Notes: generated by a model from the sequence alone, not told the origin. A stretch of DNA of 64,000 nt from CAZWES01 sp964632395 (GCA_964632395.1 CAZWES010000002.1:1-64000); one strand, 5' to 3'. Counted from the stretch's first letter, positions 50,240 to 58,795 are shown. A program made the numbers and translations.

Positions 50240-51535
50240 TGAGCGAACTCCCGGTACATCAGCTTTGTTTTCGCGCTCCTCCAACACGCCCTCTTTGGCG
50301 TGTACATAGCGATTTTCTGCGACATCGCTTGAGATGTATGTTGCGGAGGAGATGAAAGAGCCGCTTCCAACTTTAACTCCCGGAGCAAAACTTGTGTTGA
50401 TGCCAGCACGTACGTCGTCACCAATCACAACACCAAGTTTTTTGCGCTGCGTGTTAATTTTTTCCTCCTGAACAACTGACGAGATTTCACCTTCATCCAG
50501 CCGGAAGTTAGCAACAACCGATCCTGCTCCGAATGCTACGTTCCGGCCAATGACAGAGTCGCCAAGATATGTGTTGTGAACCCAGACGTGCGAATGCAAA
50601 TTACTTCTGACGATTTCCGAACTGAAACCAATCACGCACTGTTCTCCGATAATTGAATCCCGAACCAGAGTGTTGTTGCCGATGACTGTTCCTTTTCCGA
50701 TAAAGCACGGACCCTGAACAGTTGCATGCGGCATAACACGCACACCTTCCTGCATTACAACTGGGCCATTGATGACAGCAGTTTCGTGAACTGATGCATC
50801 CGGATGAATTTGATCCTCCTTTAACTCAGATAGAAATCTCTCAGTGACATCGAGGATATGCCATGGATATTTGATGGCATTCCAGCGACCCTCATACGGA
50901 ACTGCAACATAATTCATACTTTTACACAGAGTTGTGAGTGCAACCTCGTACGCATCATCTCGATCGGAAGACGTATCTTCCAGAATATCCAGAAGCTTTG
51001 CGGGATGGTTGTGGACATGGGCAACTATGTTGACGAGATCGCTTGGCTCCCTCCCCTCTTCGGGCTTTTCCACAACACCTGCAACCCGCGGTTCTTCTTT
51101 CCCATCTTCACCGGGTGATGTGACTAGGTAGCCGCCGGGGAAGTGTTTACTGACGCGTTGTGCAAGAAGTGCACCTTCAACACCACTCTTTGATCCTGCC
51201 TCAAGAAGTTTTCTGTACCCCTCAGGTTCTATGACGTCGTTACTGCTTACGATGCACACAGGCTCGTCGCCAATTTCCGGAAGTGCGGAAAGTAGTGCAC
51301 CTCGCATTCCCAAAGTGAGATCTTCTTGCTCAATTGCACCGATTGAGGGAAAAAGATCGTGCACCGCTTCCAGATTATGCGCTCCGCCAACGAATGAAAT
51401 ATCCTCAAACCCGGCATCCTTCAGGCGTTTGACTTGATGAGAAAGAAGCGGTTCACCCACAAAAGGCCACAGAGCTTTTTCTGTAAGCGGCCAGAAGCGC
51501 TGCGAGCGGCCGGCGAGGAGGAGCAGGACTTTCAT
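50234..51535 (-). CDS. GlmU-like sugar-nucleotidyltransferase with left-handed beta-helix
   Basis: 433 residues. An N-terminal NTP-transferase domain ('MKVLLLLAGRSQRFWPLTEKALWPFVGEPLL', 'VCIVSSNDVIEPEGY') is followed by hexapeptide repeats ('DASVHETAVINGPVVMQEGVRV', 'CFIGKGTVIGNNTLVRDSIIG', 'VIGDDVRAGINTSFAPGVKVGSG'). It likely makes a nucleotide sugar for envelope glycans. The first loop LLLAGRSQRFWPLTEK departs from the usual LAAGxGxRxxPLT, so substrate cannot be named. Confidence 0.85.
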   Translation of the reverse strand: MKVLLLLAGRSQRFWPLTEKALWPFVGEPLLSHQVKRLKDAGFEDISFVGGAHNLEAVHDLFPSIGAIEQEDLTLGMRGALLSALPEIGDEPVCIVSSNDVIEPEGYRKLLEAGSKSGVEGALLAQRVSKHFPGGYLVTSPGEDGKEEPRVAGVVEKPEEGREPSDLVNIVAHVHNHPAKLLDILEDTSSDRDDAYEVALTTLCKSMNYVAVPYEGRWNAIKYPWHILDVTERFLSELKEDQIHPDASVHETAVINGPVVMQEGVRVMPHATVQGPCFIGKGTVIGNNTLVRDSIIGEQCVIGFSSEIVRSNLHSHVWVHNTYLGDSVIGRNVAFGAGSVVANFRLDEGEISSVVQEEKINTQRKKLGVVIGDDVRAGINTSFAPGVKVGSGSFISSATYISSDVAENRYVHAKEGVLEERENKADVPGVRSS

Positions 51536-51539
51536 ATGA

Positions 51540-52364
51540 TCATTCTAACACCACTTCTACCTTACCTTCTTTATCAGTCCTTCGTAAATCTATATCTAGG
51601 CTATTAAATCGTGAAATCACTTGGGCGTGCGGATGTCCGAATGAGTTATCTCTCCCCGCTGAGATCAAAGCAAGCTCTGGATTTACTGCAAGAAGGAAAC
51701 CTGTGGAAGATGAAGTCTTACTTCCGTGGTGCGCAACTTTGAGGATATCTGAAGATACATCAGCACCACTCACAAGAATCTTGCGCTCAGCCTCTTCCTC
51801 GATGTCACCTGTCAGAAGGACTTCATGATCTTTCCATATCAATTTGGCAACAACAGATGCATTGTTTGGATCTTCCACTTCCTGACCAAGCATCGACTCA
51901 ATCGGCCACAAAACATCAAGAACCAGACCTTCACCAAGATCTATGTCATGTGACGCATCTGCAAGAATGACCTGCACATCACTTTTCTCAACCGCATCCA
52001 AAAACGCCCTGTAGCGTGAGGAGTATGCATCAACTCCAGTCATCAAAACTGTCTTGATGCGGTAGCGCTCGAGGACTGATGGCAATGAAGTTACATGATC
52101 ACTATCCGTATGCGTAAGAACCATGAGGTCAATTCCGCGATCAAAAAACGGCAACTCTTCACCAAGCCTTTCGAGTAGAGTCAAATCCGGACCTCCATCA
52201 ACTAAAATGCGTTGACCTACGGGTGTTGTAATCAAAATCCCATCACCCTGGCCGATATCGAGTAATGCAACGTGAAGTTTGCCGTCCGGCAGCCTTACCC
52301 ACTCGTGTGCGAGTAGCGCGAGTGATGCGAGTAGGAGCACATAGGCGGTGAGGAAGAATTTCAT
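51540..52364 (-). CDS. ComEC-type metallo-beta-lactamase-fold hydrolase
   Basis: 274 residues. After a hydrophobic anchor or signal (MKFFLTAYVLLLASLALLAH) comes 'HVALLDIGQGDGILITTPVGQRILVDGGPD', the zinc motif THTDSDH, 'EVLLTGDIEEEAERKIL', and 'ILKVAHHGSKTSSSTGFL'. This is the C-terminal exonuclease-like domain of ComEC as a stand-alone secreted protein. It could degrade one DNA strand during uptake. comM in this window fits a competence theme. The start at 52364 gives the signal sequence. Confidence 0.88.
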   Translation of the reverse strand: MKFFLTAYVLLLASLALLAHEWVRLPDGKLHVALLDIGQGDGILITTPVGQRILVDGGPDLTLLERLGEELPFFDRGIDLMVLTHTDSDHVTSLPSVLERYRIKTVLMTGVDAYSSRYRAFLDAVEKSDVQVILADASHDIDLGEGLVLDVLWPIESMLGQEVEDPNNASVVAKLIWKDHEVLLTGDIEEEAERKILVSGADVSSDILKVAHHGSKTSSSTGFLLAVNPELALISAGRDNSFGHPHAQVISRFNSLDIDLRRTDKEGKVEVVLE

Positions 52365-52504
52365 GGGTGATGCGAAAGGGATGGATTGTACCACAAATGC
52401 ATGAAATGGCAACTTTTAACTTTACTGCTCTGAACACCCACTCCCCTCTGTTTCATCCTCAACATCCACAGCACAATTCATCTAACTCGGCAAAAATCTG
52501 ACCT

Positions 52505-52589
52505 ACACTCCAGTATACCAGTATACTGGAATGCGGAAGATATTGTGGAGCTACACTCTTACCAGTATTCCAGAATACTGGTAAGAGTG
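52505..52589. promoter_or_regulatory. Pair of CCAGTAT palindromes upstream of the HAD gene
   Basis: CCAGTATAC-CA-GTATACTGG (52510-52529) and a 17-bp-arm palindrome with core CCAGTATTC-CA-GAATACTGG (52554-52589) share the same half-site and the same CA centre. Both are preceded by CTACACTC. This looks like a double operator. The remainder of 52413-52651 shows no gene. Confidence 0.4.
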
Positions 52590-52651
52590 AAGGTTAAACC
52601 ACATCTAACAAAATCAGGCAAACAAGAAACTGATAAGGTAACCTACAGCCA

Positions 52652-53311
52652 ATGCCAGATATCCAAGCTATCATCTTCGATATGGACGGAGTCCTCGCAG
52701 ACTCCCAAAAACTGCATGTCCTGGCAGAAGTTGAAACCTGTGCACATTTTGGCATCACAGTGACGGAAGAAGAAATGATGGCAGAAGCCGGCAAGCCGGA
52801 TACGCAAACATTTATGGAACTTTCGATTGAGAACAGGAAGGATCCGAACCTAACAGATCAGATGATGGAATATAAATATGGAAAAGTGATGCCAAAGATA
52901 ATGGAGGAAAAAGGTATGCCGCCGATTGAGGGAGCAAAAGAAGTTGTGGAATACGCAACCAGGAATTTCAAGTGTGCAGTCGCAAGCAGTGCCACCCGCG
53001 ATTTCATCAACTTTTTACTCGGGAATATGGGGTTCGAAAAAATGTTGAAGGTAATTGTGAGCAATGATGATATTCCTCCCGGCCGCGGCAAACCTCATCC
53101 GGATATCTTTTTGCTTGCCTCAGAAAAACTTGGAGTTGAACCGGAGAATTGCCTTGTTATTGAAGATGCATCCCACGGAGTTCATGCCGCAAAAGCCGCA
53201 GGAATGATGTGTATTGGGTTTAAGAATCCGGGGTCCGGGGAGCAGGATTTGGGGGCGGCGGACTGGGTAGTGGAAAAAATGACAGATGTCCTCTCAATAC
53301 TACGAGAATGA
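52652..53311 (+). CDS. HAD-superfamily phosphatase/phosphoglucomutase-like
   Basis: 219 residues with the HAD motifs: 'IIFDMDGVLADSQ' (nucleophile Asp and general acid), 'VASSATRDF' (motif II), Lys in 'GRGKPHPDIFLLAS', and 'CLVIEDASHGVHAAKAAGM' (motif IV). The helical cap places it near beta-phosphoglucomutase and phosphoglycolate phosphatase. Substrate is unknown. TAACCT lies 7 nt before the ATG, below two palindromes. Confidence 0.88.
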   Translation: MPDIQAIIFDMDGVLADSQKLHVLAEVETCAHFGITVTEEEMMAEAGKPDTQTFMELSIENRKDPNLTDQMMEYKYGKVMPKIMEEKGMPPIEGAKEVVEYATRNFKCAVASSATRDFINFLLGNMGFEKMLKVIVSNDDIPPGRGKPHPDIFLLASEKLGVEPENCLVIEDASHGVHAAKAAGMMCIGFKNPGSGEQDLGAADWVVEKMTDVLSILRE

Positions 53312-53328
53312 AGGGTGTACGCAGAAAA

Positions 53329-53464
53329 TTTTCAATTTTCAAGTATCAATTTTCAGACAATTATCAATTTTCAAGGTTCAATTGTATAATGTCGACTGTT
53401 TGAAAATTGAACCTTGAAAATTGTTTGTAAATTGAAAATTGATACCTGAAAATTTTCTCCGACC
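53329..53464. repeat. Hairpin element of the GTCGGAGAAAATTT family upstream of pyrF
   Basis: GTACGCAGAAAATTTTC opens and GAAAATTTTCTCCGACCACC closes the unit. The arms contain TTTTCAAGGTTCAATTG and its mirror, and TATAAT lies in the loop (53386-53391). It ends 10 nt before the pyrF ATG at 53475. Confidence 0.78.
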
Positions 53465-53474
53465 ACCTCAAGAA

Positions 53475-54314
53475 ATGCATTTCTCCGACCTCCTCACCGA
53501 GCGCATACAAAAAACCTCGCCGGTCTGCGTTGGGCTGGACCCAAGACTCGATAAACTTCCGGAAGGAATATCAAAAGATGCTGATGGAGTCCTTGAATTC
53601 AACAAAGGAATAATTGATGCAGTCAAAGACATCGCAGCGTGCGTAAAACCGCAACTTGCATTTTATGAAGTACTTGGAACAAACGGCATCAAGGTTTTCT
53701 GGGAGACATGTGAATATGCAAAAAAGAATGGCTTGATAGTGATCGCCGACGGAAAGAGAAACGACATCGGCTCAACTTGCGAAGCATATGCAGACGCATA
53801 CCTTGGACCCAACTCACCTGTAGATGCCTTAACCGTGACTCCGTATCTTGGAAGCGACGGCATCAAACCTTTCATCGAGCGATGCACACAAAACGATAAA
53901 GGCATCTTCGTTCTTGTTAAAACAAGCAACCCAAGCTCCGGGGAGCTGCAGGACTTGCCAACTGGTGATGAAGTTGTACACGAGCATGTGGCACAACTCA
54001 TAGAAGCAATGGCAGCACAGTGCCTTGGTAAGACGAATCTTTCGTGCGTTGGCGCAGTAGTCGGTGCGACTTATCCTGAGGAACTAAAATATTTGAGGAC
54101 ACTAATGCCACACTGCCCATTTTTGATACCGGGATACGGTGCGCAGGGAGGTGGCGCAGCAGATGTTAAAAGCGGATTCCTTGCAGATGGGACTGGTGCG
54201 ATCGTGAATAGTAGCCGCGGGATAATCTTTGCCTCATCCGGAAGTGATTGGAAGGAGAAGGCGCGAAAGGCTGCAGAGGATATGGCAAAAGAACTCGCAG
54301 GCATCCTAAATTGA
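53475..54314 (+). CDS. pyrF: Orotidine 5'-phosphate decarboxylase
   Basis: 279 residues, the long (type 2) form. Last step of UMP synthesis. Catalytic motif 'VIADGKRNDIGSTCEAYA' with the D-x-K-x2-D tetrad, phosphate site near 'FLIPGYGAQGGGAADVKSGFL' and 'GAIVNSSRGIIFAS'. The start at 53475 (MHFSDLL) is the family start; the upstream in-frame ATG at 53439 lies inside the hairpin element. No other pyr gene is in the window. Confidence 0.94.
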   Translation: MHFSDLLTERIQKTSPVCVGLDPRLDKLPEGISKDADGVLEFNKGIIDAVKDIAACVKPQLAFYEVLGTNGIKVFWETCEYAKKNGLIVIADGKRNDIGSTCEAYADAYLGPNSPVDALTVTPYLGSDGIKPFIERCTQNDKGIFVLVKTSNPSSGELQDLPTGDEVVHEHVAQLIEAMAAQCLGKTNLSCVGAVVGATYPEELKYLRTLMPHCPFLIPGYGAQGGGAADVKSGFLADGTGAIVNSSRGIIFASSGSDWKEKARKAAEDMAKELAGILN

Positions 54315-54350
54315 TCAAAAGCGAGATTTCTGCTAGAATAAGACGATTCC

Positions 54351-55646
54351 ATGGCAAAACAAACATTAAGAACATTTTTTAAAAACCCTTGCGGAATGAA
54401 TTCCGCCGGATTTGTAAAAAATGCGGCATTGATAAAAAACGCAAACTTAATGAAAAACCCAATAACAGTTGCATTAACTCTAATCCTATTTTCCTCATTA
54501 ATCCCGACAGCCTTCGCACAAAATGTAACAGGTATCGATCTGCAACCTGTACCAAATGCTGTAAATATAAGGTGGCAGGCACCTGCGGGAATCACCGTTG
54601 ATCACTACAAAATCTATTACGCAAAGCAATCCATTCTGGAAAATAATGGGAGATACGATGGAAGTGAGGAGACAATCGGGAATCAAACAAGCCTTGCACT
54701 TATGGATCTTGCAAATCGCGGATTTATGAGCGGCGATAAAATTTATGTAACGGTTACTGCAGTTGATGAAAGCGGATACGAAAACCTTTCATTTGGTGAG
54801 GAAGGAAGAGCAACCGTCCAGATTGCAGGGCATATGGCCGCATCTTTTGTTCTTGAGCATGCAATCGCAGATAACCAGGCAACTATTCGGCTTCTTTTCT
54901 CTTCACCGGTTGCAGAGCCGGAGGGCTTACCTTCTGATCACTTCGAAATTACAGATGAAGATGGAAACAGTGTGGAGGTAATGCATGTAACAGCGAGCGA
55001 TAGAGTTCTTGTTTTGCATACGACACCGATGGCAGTCAGAAAGCTGCACACTGTAACCGTTTTAGCAACCATCAAGTCACAAGAGGATGAAGCGGTTGAT
55101 CAGTCAAAGAACTCCGCGATTTTTGCCGCAAGGCCATCGCAGGAAGATACCGCACCTCCACCTGTAATTGCACCTCCTCCAACTCAACCTCAACCGGAAC
55201 CTGCAATCTCACCTCTTCCTGAACCTACTCCAATCTCAGAGCCAATTGAAGATGTGACGCCACCTGAAGATGCAAGCAATTTGACTCTTGAAAAGGAACT
55301 TCAGTCTGATGGCAGATACAAAGTACATGCACGTTGGAGAGGAAGTGCAAACACAGCAGGTGATCTCTCCGCATATCACTTATACGAAAGTTCAAATGAA
55401 GGAGATTCATTCGTCGGACCAACTGCACTACTTGGCACAATCATAAGTACAACTATCGCAAATATTCCTCCGGGTACCTTCACTTTGAAGGTGGCTGCGG
55501 TTGATGAAACCGGGAATGAATCTACAGGAATTATGGAAACAATTATTCTTCCGGAAACCGGAGCTGCAACGGTTCTTTTGAGCCTTGGAGGTGCGGCTCT
55601 ATTTGCTCTACAAAGAAACCGGAGGCGACTTCGAGCGCGTAAGTAG
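54351..55646 (+). CDS. Fibronectin-III-like surface protein with LPETG sorting signal
   Basis: 431 residues. An exported N-terminus (signal around 'NPITVALTLILFSSLIPTAFA', residues 36-56) leads to an FN3-like domain ('VTGIDLQPVPNAVNIRWQAP', 'YVTVTAVDESGYEN'), an Ig-like domain, a Pro-rich linker ('PPPVIAPPPTQPQPEP'), a second FN3-like domain, and a C-terminal LPETG followed by a hydrophobic helix and RRRLRARK. That is the canonical sortase signal. An extended -10 (TGC-TAGAAT) lies 11 nt before ATG 54351. The 33 residues before the signal peptide are odd; ATG 54450 is the alternative start. No sortase gene is seen here. Confidence 0.82.
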   Translation: MAKQTLRTFFKNPCGMNSAGFVKNAALIKNANLMKNPITVALTLILFSSLIPTAFAQNVTGIDLQPVPNAVNIRWQAPAGITVDHYKIYYAKQSILENNGRYDGSEETIGNQTSLALMDLANRGFMSGDKIYVTVTAVDESGYENLSFGEEGRATVQIAGHMAASFVLEHAIADNQATIRLLFSSPVAEPEGLPSDHFEITDEDGNSVEVMHVTASDRVLVLHTTPMAVRKLHTVTVLATIKSQEDEAVDQSKNSAIFAARPSQEDTAPPPVIAPPPTQPQPEPAISPLPEPTPISEPIEDVTPPEDASNLTLEKELQSDGRYKVHARWRGSANTAGDLSAYHLYESSNEGDSFVGPTALLGTIISTTIANIPPGTFTLKVAAVDETGNESTGIMETIILPETGAATVLLSLGGAALFALQRNRRRLRARK

Positions 55647-55998
55647 CAGGCCTTTTGGAACTATAAAGTTTGCACGGTTCTATTTTGCATGGCTCCATAG
55701 ACTGCCAGCCTATGAATTTCTTCTGTGAGTCGAAAAACAGGATATCGAGTGGGATCATCGTATTCTTCATCCAGAAGGAGAGATTTTGAGGTTCCGGGAA
55801 GATAAATAACATTCCCTGACCATCGGGGAGTTCTGTACGGCCCATAAGGCCTTCTGCACGCTCTACGGGAGAATCGGCGATTTCGACCTGGAGTGTGACT
55901 TCATGATCGCCTGTTTGGAGAGTGATTTTTTGCAGAGAGTTGTTGCTTGAGGAGCAGGACATGAGGAGTAAAATTTGCAGAAGGGATAAATACTTCAT
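55543..55998 (-). CDS. DUF192 lipoprotein
   Basis: 151 residues. A lipoprotein signal 'LLQILLLMSCSSSNNS' (lipobox MSC) precedes a DUF192 domain: 'VEIADSPVERAEGLMGRTELPDGQGMLFIFPEPQNLSFWMKNTMIPLDILFFD'. The family's function is unsettled. Its last 34 codons lie antisense to the sorting signal of the LPETG gene (104-bp tail-to-tail overlap). The ATG at 55998 follows directly after the end of a hairpin element. Confidence 0.85.
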   Translation of the reverse strand: MKYLSLLQILLLMSCSSSNNSLQKITLQTGDHEVTLQVEIADSPVERAEGLMGRTELPDGQGMLFIFPEPQNLSFWMKNTMIPLDILFFDSQKKFIGWQSMEPCKIEPCKLYSSKRPATYALEVASGFFVEQIEPHLQGSKEPLQLRFPEE

Positions 55999-56004
55999 TG
56001 AATT

Positions 56005-56232
56005 TGATCGGAGAAAATTTACAAGTATCAATTTTCAATTTACAAACAATTTTCAAGTTTCAATTTCCAAACAACCGACATTGTACAATTGAACCTTGAA
56101 AATTGATAATTGTCTGAAAATTGATACCCTCGCCTTCGCGTAGCCGGATCGCCAACGTGATACAAGAATGCATGTGATAAGTTGGCGATACCGCTACGGC
56201 GGAGCGAGGTGAAAATTGAAAATTTTCTGCGA
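56005..56232. repeat. Composite element: GTCGGAGAAAATTT ends with a nested CTCGCC core
   Basis: GATCGGAGAAAATTTACAAG at the left and GAAAATTTTCTGCGATCACC at the right are inverted ends. Inside, the CTCGCCTTCGCGTAGCC...GGCGGAGCGAGG core (56127-56211) has inserted into the right arm. It ends 7 nt before the DUF192 start on the minus strand. Confidence 0.75.
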
Positions 56233-56244
56233 TCACCATCACAC

Positions 56245-56844
56245 TCACAATTCTCTCCGTCCAGCTACAGCCGCTTTCAAAGTAACCTGATCCGCAAACT
56301 CAATATCCGCACCCATCGGCAGCCCATGTGCAAGACGTGTGATGGTTTCAACGTGGCTCGAAAGCTCACTCTGCAAAAAAGTCGCAGTCGCCTCCCCTTC
56401 CACATCCGGATCCGTTGCAATTATCAACTCTTTGATGTTTCCGACTGAACAGCGATCCGTGAGCTCTTTTAATTTGAGTTGTTCCGGACCCATTCCATCA
56501 ATCGGAGAAAGTACTCCGTGCAAAACATGATAGACGCCATCAAACTTTGATTTCTCGAATGCTACAACATCCAGAGGTTCCTCGACAACTAAGATGGTTG
56601 AGTGGTCGCGGCTTTTATCCGAACAAATGGGGCAAAGCTCATCAACCGAAACCATCTGGCAGTTCTTGCAAAAGCAAATCCCCTCTTTAAGCCCTGCAAG
56701 CTCACGGCTCAATTTTTCCGGCTCAGCCTTGGAGGAACGAAGCAGATAAAAAGTCAGGCGCTCCGCAGACTTTGCCCCAATTCCCGGGAGCTTGCTGAAT
56801 TCCTCGATTACAGAGCGGATTTGCGGGGGAAGTAGTGGTTGCAT
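56245..56844 (-). CDS. recR: Recombination protein RecR
   Basis: 199 residues. A helix-hairpin-helix ('FSKLPGIGAKSAERLTFYLL'), a Cys4 zinc finger (CFCKNC...CPIC) and a Toprim domain ('STILVVEEPLDVVAFEKS', 'IATDPDVEGEATATFL') in the standard order. It loads RecA with RecO (and RecF) at gaps. TATTCT lies 8 nt before ATG 56844. Certain. Confidence 0.96.
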   Translation of the reverse strand: MQPLLPPQIRSVIEEFSKLPGIGAKSAERLTFYLLRSSKAEPEKLSRELAGLKEGICFCKNCQMVSVDELCPICSDKSRDHSTILVVEEPLDVVAFEKSKFDGVYHVLHGVLSPIDGMGPEQLKLKELTDRCSVGNIKELIIATDPDVEGEATATFLQSELSSHVETITRLAHGLPMGADIEFADQVTLKAAVAGRREL

Positions 56845-56906
56845 CGTATTCCAGAATAAGCGAAACCTCGCCAAAGGTCACGGACAAAGTGTATTATTCA
56901 CCATCA

Positions 56907-57161
56907 GTGTCCAATGAAATTAAACCAGATCTGCGCAGCCTGATAATACAAAAAGCCAATCAGGCTGTTGAAGTTGCAAAAAAGGAAGATAGGAATACAG
57001 CAGAACAATTCGTACAGGACAACATAAGAGACCATTTAGGGGCAGCAAGTAATGCAGCGATTAAAGCTATCATCCTGATCTTGAGAGGGGATGGCAGACT
57101 GGATGAAGAACAGTATGGAGCCTACCGCATAATCTGTGATCTCCGTGTATCTCAACAGTAA
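56907..57161 (+). CDS. Hypothetical helical protein, 84 aa
   Basis: A soluble helical protein ('SNEIKPDLRSLIIQKANQAVE', 'DNIRDHLGAASNAAIKAIILIL'). GTG at 56907 is taken as start because TATTAT lies 9 nt upstream; the frame is open back to 56835. No family is recognised. Convergent with smpB (3 bp between stops). Confidence 0.5.
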   Translation: MSNEIKPDLRSLIIQKANQAVEVAKKEDRNTAEQFVQDNIRDHLGAASNAAIKAIILILRGDGRLDEEQYGAYRIICDLRVSQQ

Positions 57162-57164
57162 CCA

Positions 57165-57608
57165 TCACACATCCTCTGCAGAGCGACGCAGCCTCCTCTC
57201 CACATCCCGCTCCTTAATCCTTTGACGTTTGTCATACTTCTTCCTACCCCGCCCTACCCCCAGCAAAATCTTGATCGTCCGTCCCGCGCGGAACTCCAAA
57301 GGCATAACAGAAATCCCTTTCTCTTCTGTTTTTCCAACCATCCTTTCAGCCTCAGCCTTTTTCATAAGCAAGGCACGATCCTGCCCGGGGTCATATCCAC
57401 CCAAGTTTGATGCATACTTGTAAGGCTGGATCGTTGAATTCTTTAGAACCGGCTTTCCAGTTGCAAATGAGACATACGCCCCCTTCAAGTCCGCATTCCC
57501 TCCGCGAACGGACTTAACCTCCTGCCCCGTCAGTATGATCCCTGCCTCGATTTCCTCGAGGATTTCGTAATCAAAGCGGGCACGTTTGTTGCGGGCGACG
57601 ATTTTCAT
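57165..57608 (-). CDS. smpB: SsrA-binding protein SmpB
   Basis: 147 residues: 'MKIVARNKRARFDYEILEEIEAGIILTGQEVKSVRGGNADLKGAYV', 'NLGGYDPGQDRALLMKKAE', and a basic C-terminal tail 'GRGRKKYDKRQRIKERDVERRLRR'. It carries tmRNA to stalled ribosomes. The tmRNA gene itself is not in this window. Certain. Confidence 0.97.
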   Translation of the reverse strand: MKIVARNKRARFDYEILEEIEAGIILTGQEVKSVRGGNADLKGAYVSFATGKPVLKNSTIQPYKYASNLGGYDPGQDRALLMKKAEAERMVGKTEEKGISVMPLEFRAGRTIKILLGVGRGRKKYDKRQRIKERDVERRLRRSAEDV

Positions 57609-57628
57609 AGAGTGTGTAGTTCTGACGG

Positions 57629-57840
57629 TAAAATGCGAATATCGAAATGCGAAATGCGAAAAAACTATCCACCTGTTATTGACTTTGGAAAAGCCTTCAC
57701 AAACTTCCGTGTATCCTTAGCAAATTTTTCGGTTCGCTCTTCCAAATCGTAATACTTATCCTTTTTGGCATTATCTGAAACCATGGCACAACCATACTAT
57801 CAGGTATTCGCATTTCGCACTTAGCATTTCGCATTTTTTT
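57629..57840. repeat. AATGCGAAATGCG word hairpin enclosing a gene fragment
   Basis: Left arm AATGCGAATATCGAAATGCG (57633-57652) and right arm CGCATTTCGCACTTAGCATT (57809-57828) are mirror words. The loop carries the truncated four-helix-bundle gene at 57665-57784. Confidence 0.68.
57665..57784 (-). pseudogene. Fragment of a four-helix-bundle (rRNA intervening-sequence) protein
   Basis: A 39-codon frame (MVSDNAKKDKYYDLEERTEK...) matches by eye the first helix of the 23S rRNA intervening-sequence protein family ('YYDLEERT..FA...R.FVK..PK'). The family is normally about 115-130 residues, so this is cut after helix one. TAGTAT lies 9 nt before the ATG. It sits in the loop of a word-repeat hairpin. 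Confidence 0.55.
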
Positions 57841-57854
57841 CACGTACTCCGAAT

Positions 57855-58688
57855 TTAAATAGTCAACATCACAACTCCGACCACAACTATCCCACTCGCA
57901 ACAAGCAATCTGGACAAAGATTGATCTCTTTCTTTTAAGAATACATACCCAATGAACGCAGTGAGCAAAATACTGGATCTTTTTATAGCAACCACATAAG
58001 CAGAGGGACCAAGTGCAAGCGCAGAAAATATTCCAAAGTTATCAACCGCTACAGCAATCATCATTCCACATAAAATAAGCACATTGAATTTTGTTAGCTT
58101 TAAAGATTTCCATGATCTTCCCGCAAATATTGCATTCATAACAAAAAATGCTGTAAGCACTAAAGCCATTACAGCAAAAATATGTGGAAATCGGAAGAGG
58201 ACGAATTTGGCGATTGCAAGATTAGCACCAAGAACCAGTGAAGCCACTAGCGCTATCCATGGACCAGATTTGCGCCACATATCCCATCTACCATGATAAA
58301 GAATAAGTAAGCCGCATGTGATGATCAGTACGCCGACAACACCATATGATGAAAAACTTTCACCTAGAATAAGCGAACCGATCATTAAAGTAGAAAAACA
58401 GGAAATTGCAGATAGCGGTTGTACTGCAGTTACAGGCGTTATATGAACTGCATAAGTCAACGCACAAAGTGCAAGAGGAGTGAGAATGAAAGAAAAAATC
58501 ATATAAACCTGCCACCACGATTCATTCCACGGAAAATTCACATCCGGCACAAAAAATATGAATAGAATTGGGCCGATTGCAAATTGTAGTGATGTGACTA
58601 CCCTACTCGGCATCCCTCGGCTCATACGTGCCAATATCCAGAGAAAGGAATACGAGACGGCCGAGAGGGAGGCGAAGAGGAGCCACAT
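57855..58688 (-). CDS. EamA/DMT-family permease
   Basis: 277 residues, ten predicted helices in two EamA halves ('MWLLFASLSAVSYSFLWILA ... GVLIITCGLLILYHG' and 'WIALVASLVLGANLAIAKFV ... VASGIVVVGVVMLTI'). It has the conserved 'FLKERDQSLSRLLVASGIVV' end. Drug/metabolite transporters move metabolites or lipids; substrate is unknown. The start at 58688 begins directly with a membrane helix, as usual. Confidence 0.87.
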   Translation of the reverse strand: MWLLFASLSAVSYSFLWILARMSRGMPSRVVTSLQFAIGPILFIFFVPDVNFPWNESWWQVYMIFSFILTPLALCALTYAVHITPVTAVQPLSAISCFSTLMIGSLILGESFSSYGVVGVLIITCGLLILYHGRWDMWRKSGPWIALVASLVLGANLAIAKFVLFRFPHIFAVMALVLTAFFVMNAIFAGRSWKSLKLTKFNVLILCGMMIAVAVDNFGIFSALALGPSAYVVAIKRSSILLTAFIGYVFLKERDQSLSRLLVASGIVVVGVVMLTI

Positions 58689-58691
58689 GGA

Positions 58692-58793
58692 AACGAATGG
58701 TTATATTGTCATATTGCTATATTGTCCGCCTGCCCGCCCGCTCGACGGTCGGACGGGCGAACAATATAATCCTATAGCAATATAACAATTTAT
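58692..58793. repeat. ATATTGCTATA word hairpin upstream of sufC
   Basis: TTATATTGTCATATTGC and its mirror GCAATATAACAATT surround a GC-rich CCGCCTGCCCGCCC/GACGGTCGGACGGGCG palindrome. It ends within 3 nt of the sufC ATG and belongs to the family at 44957. Confidence 0.72.
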
Positions 58794-58795
58794 CC

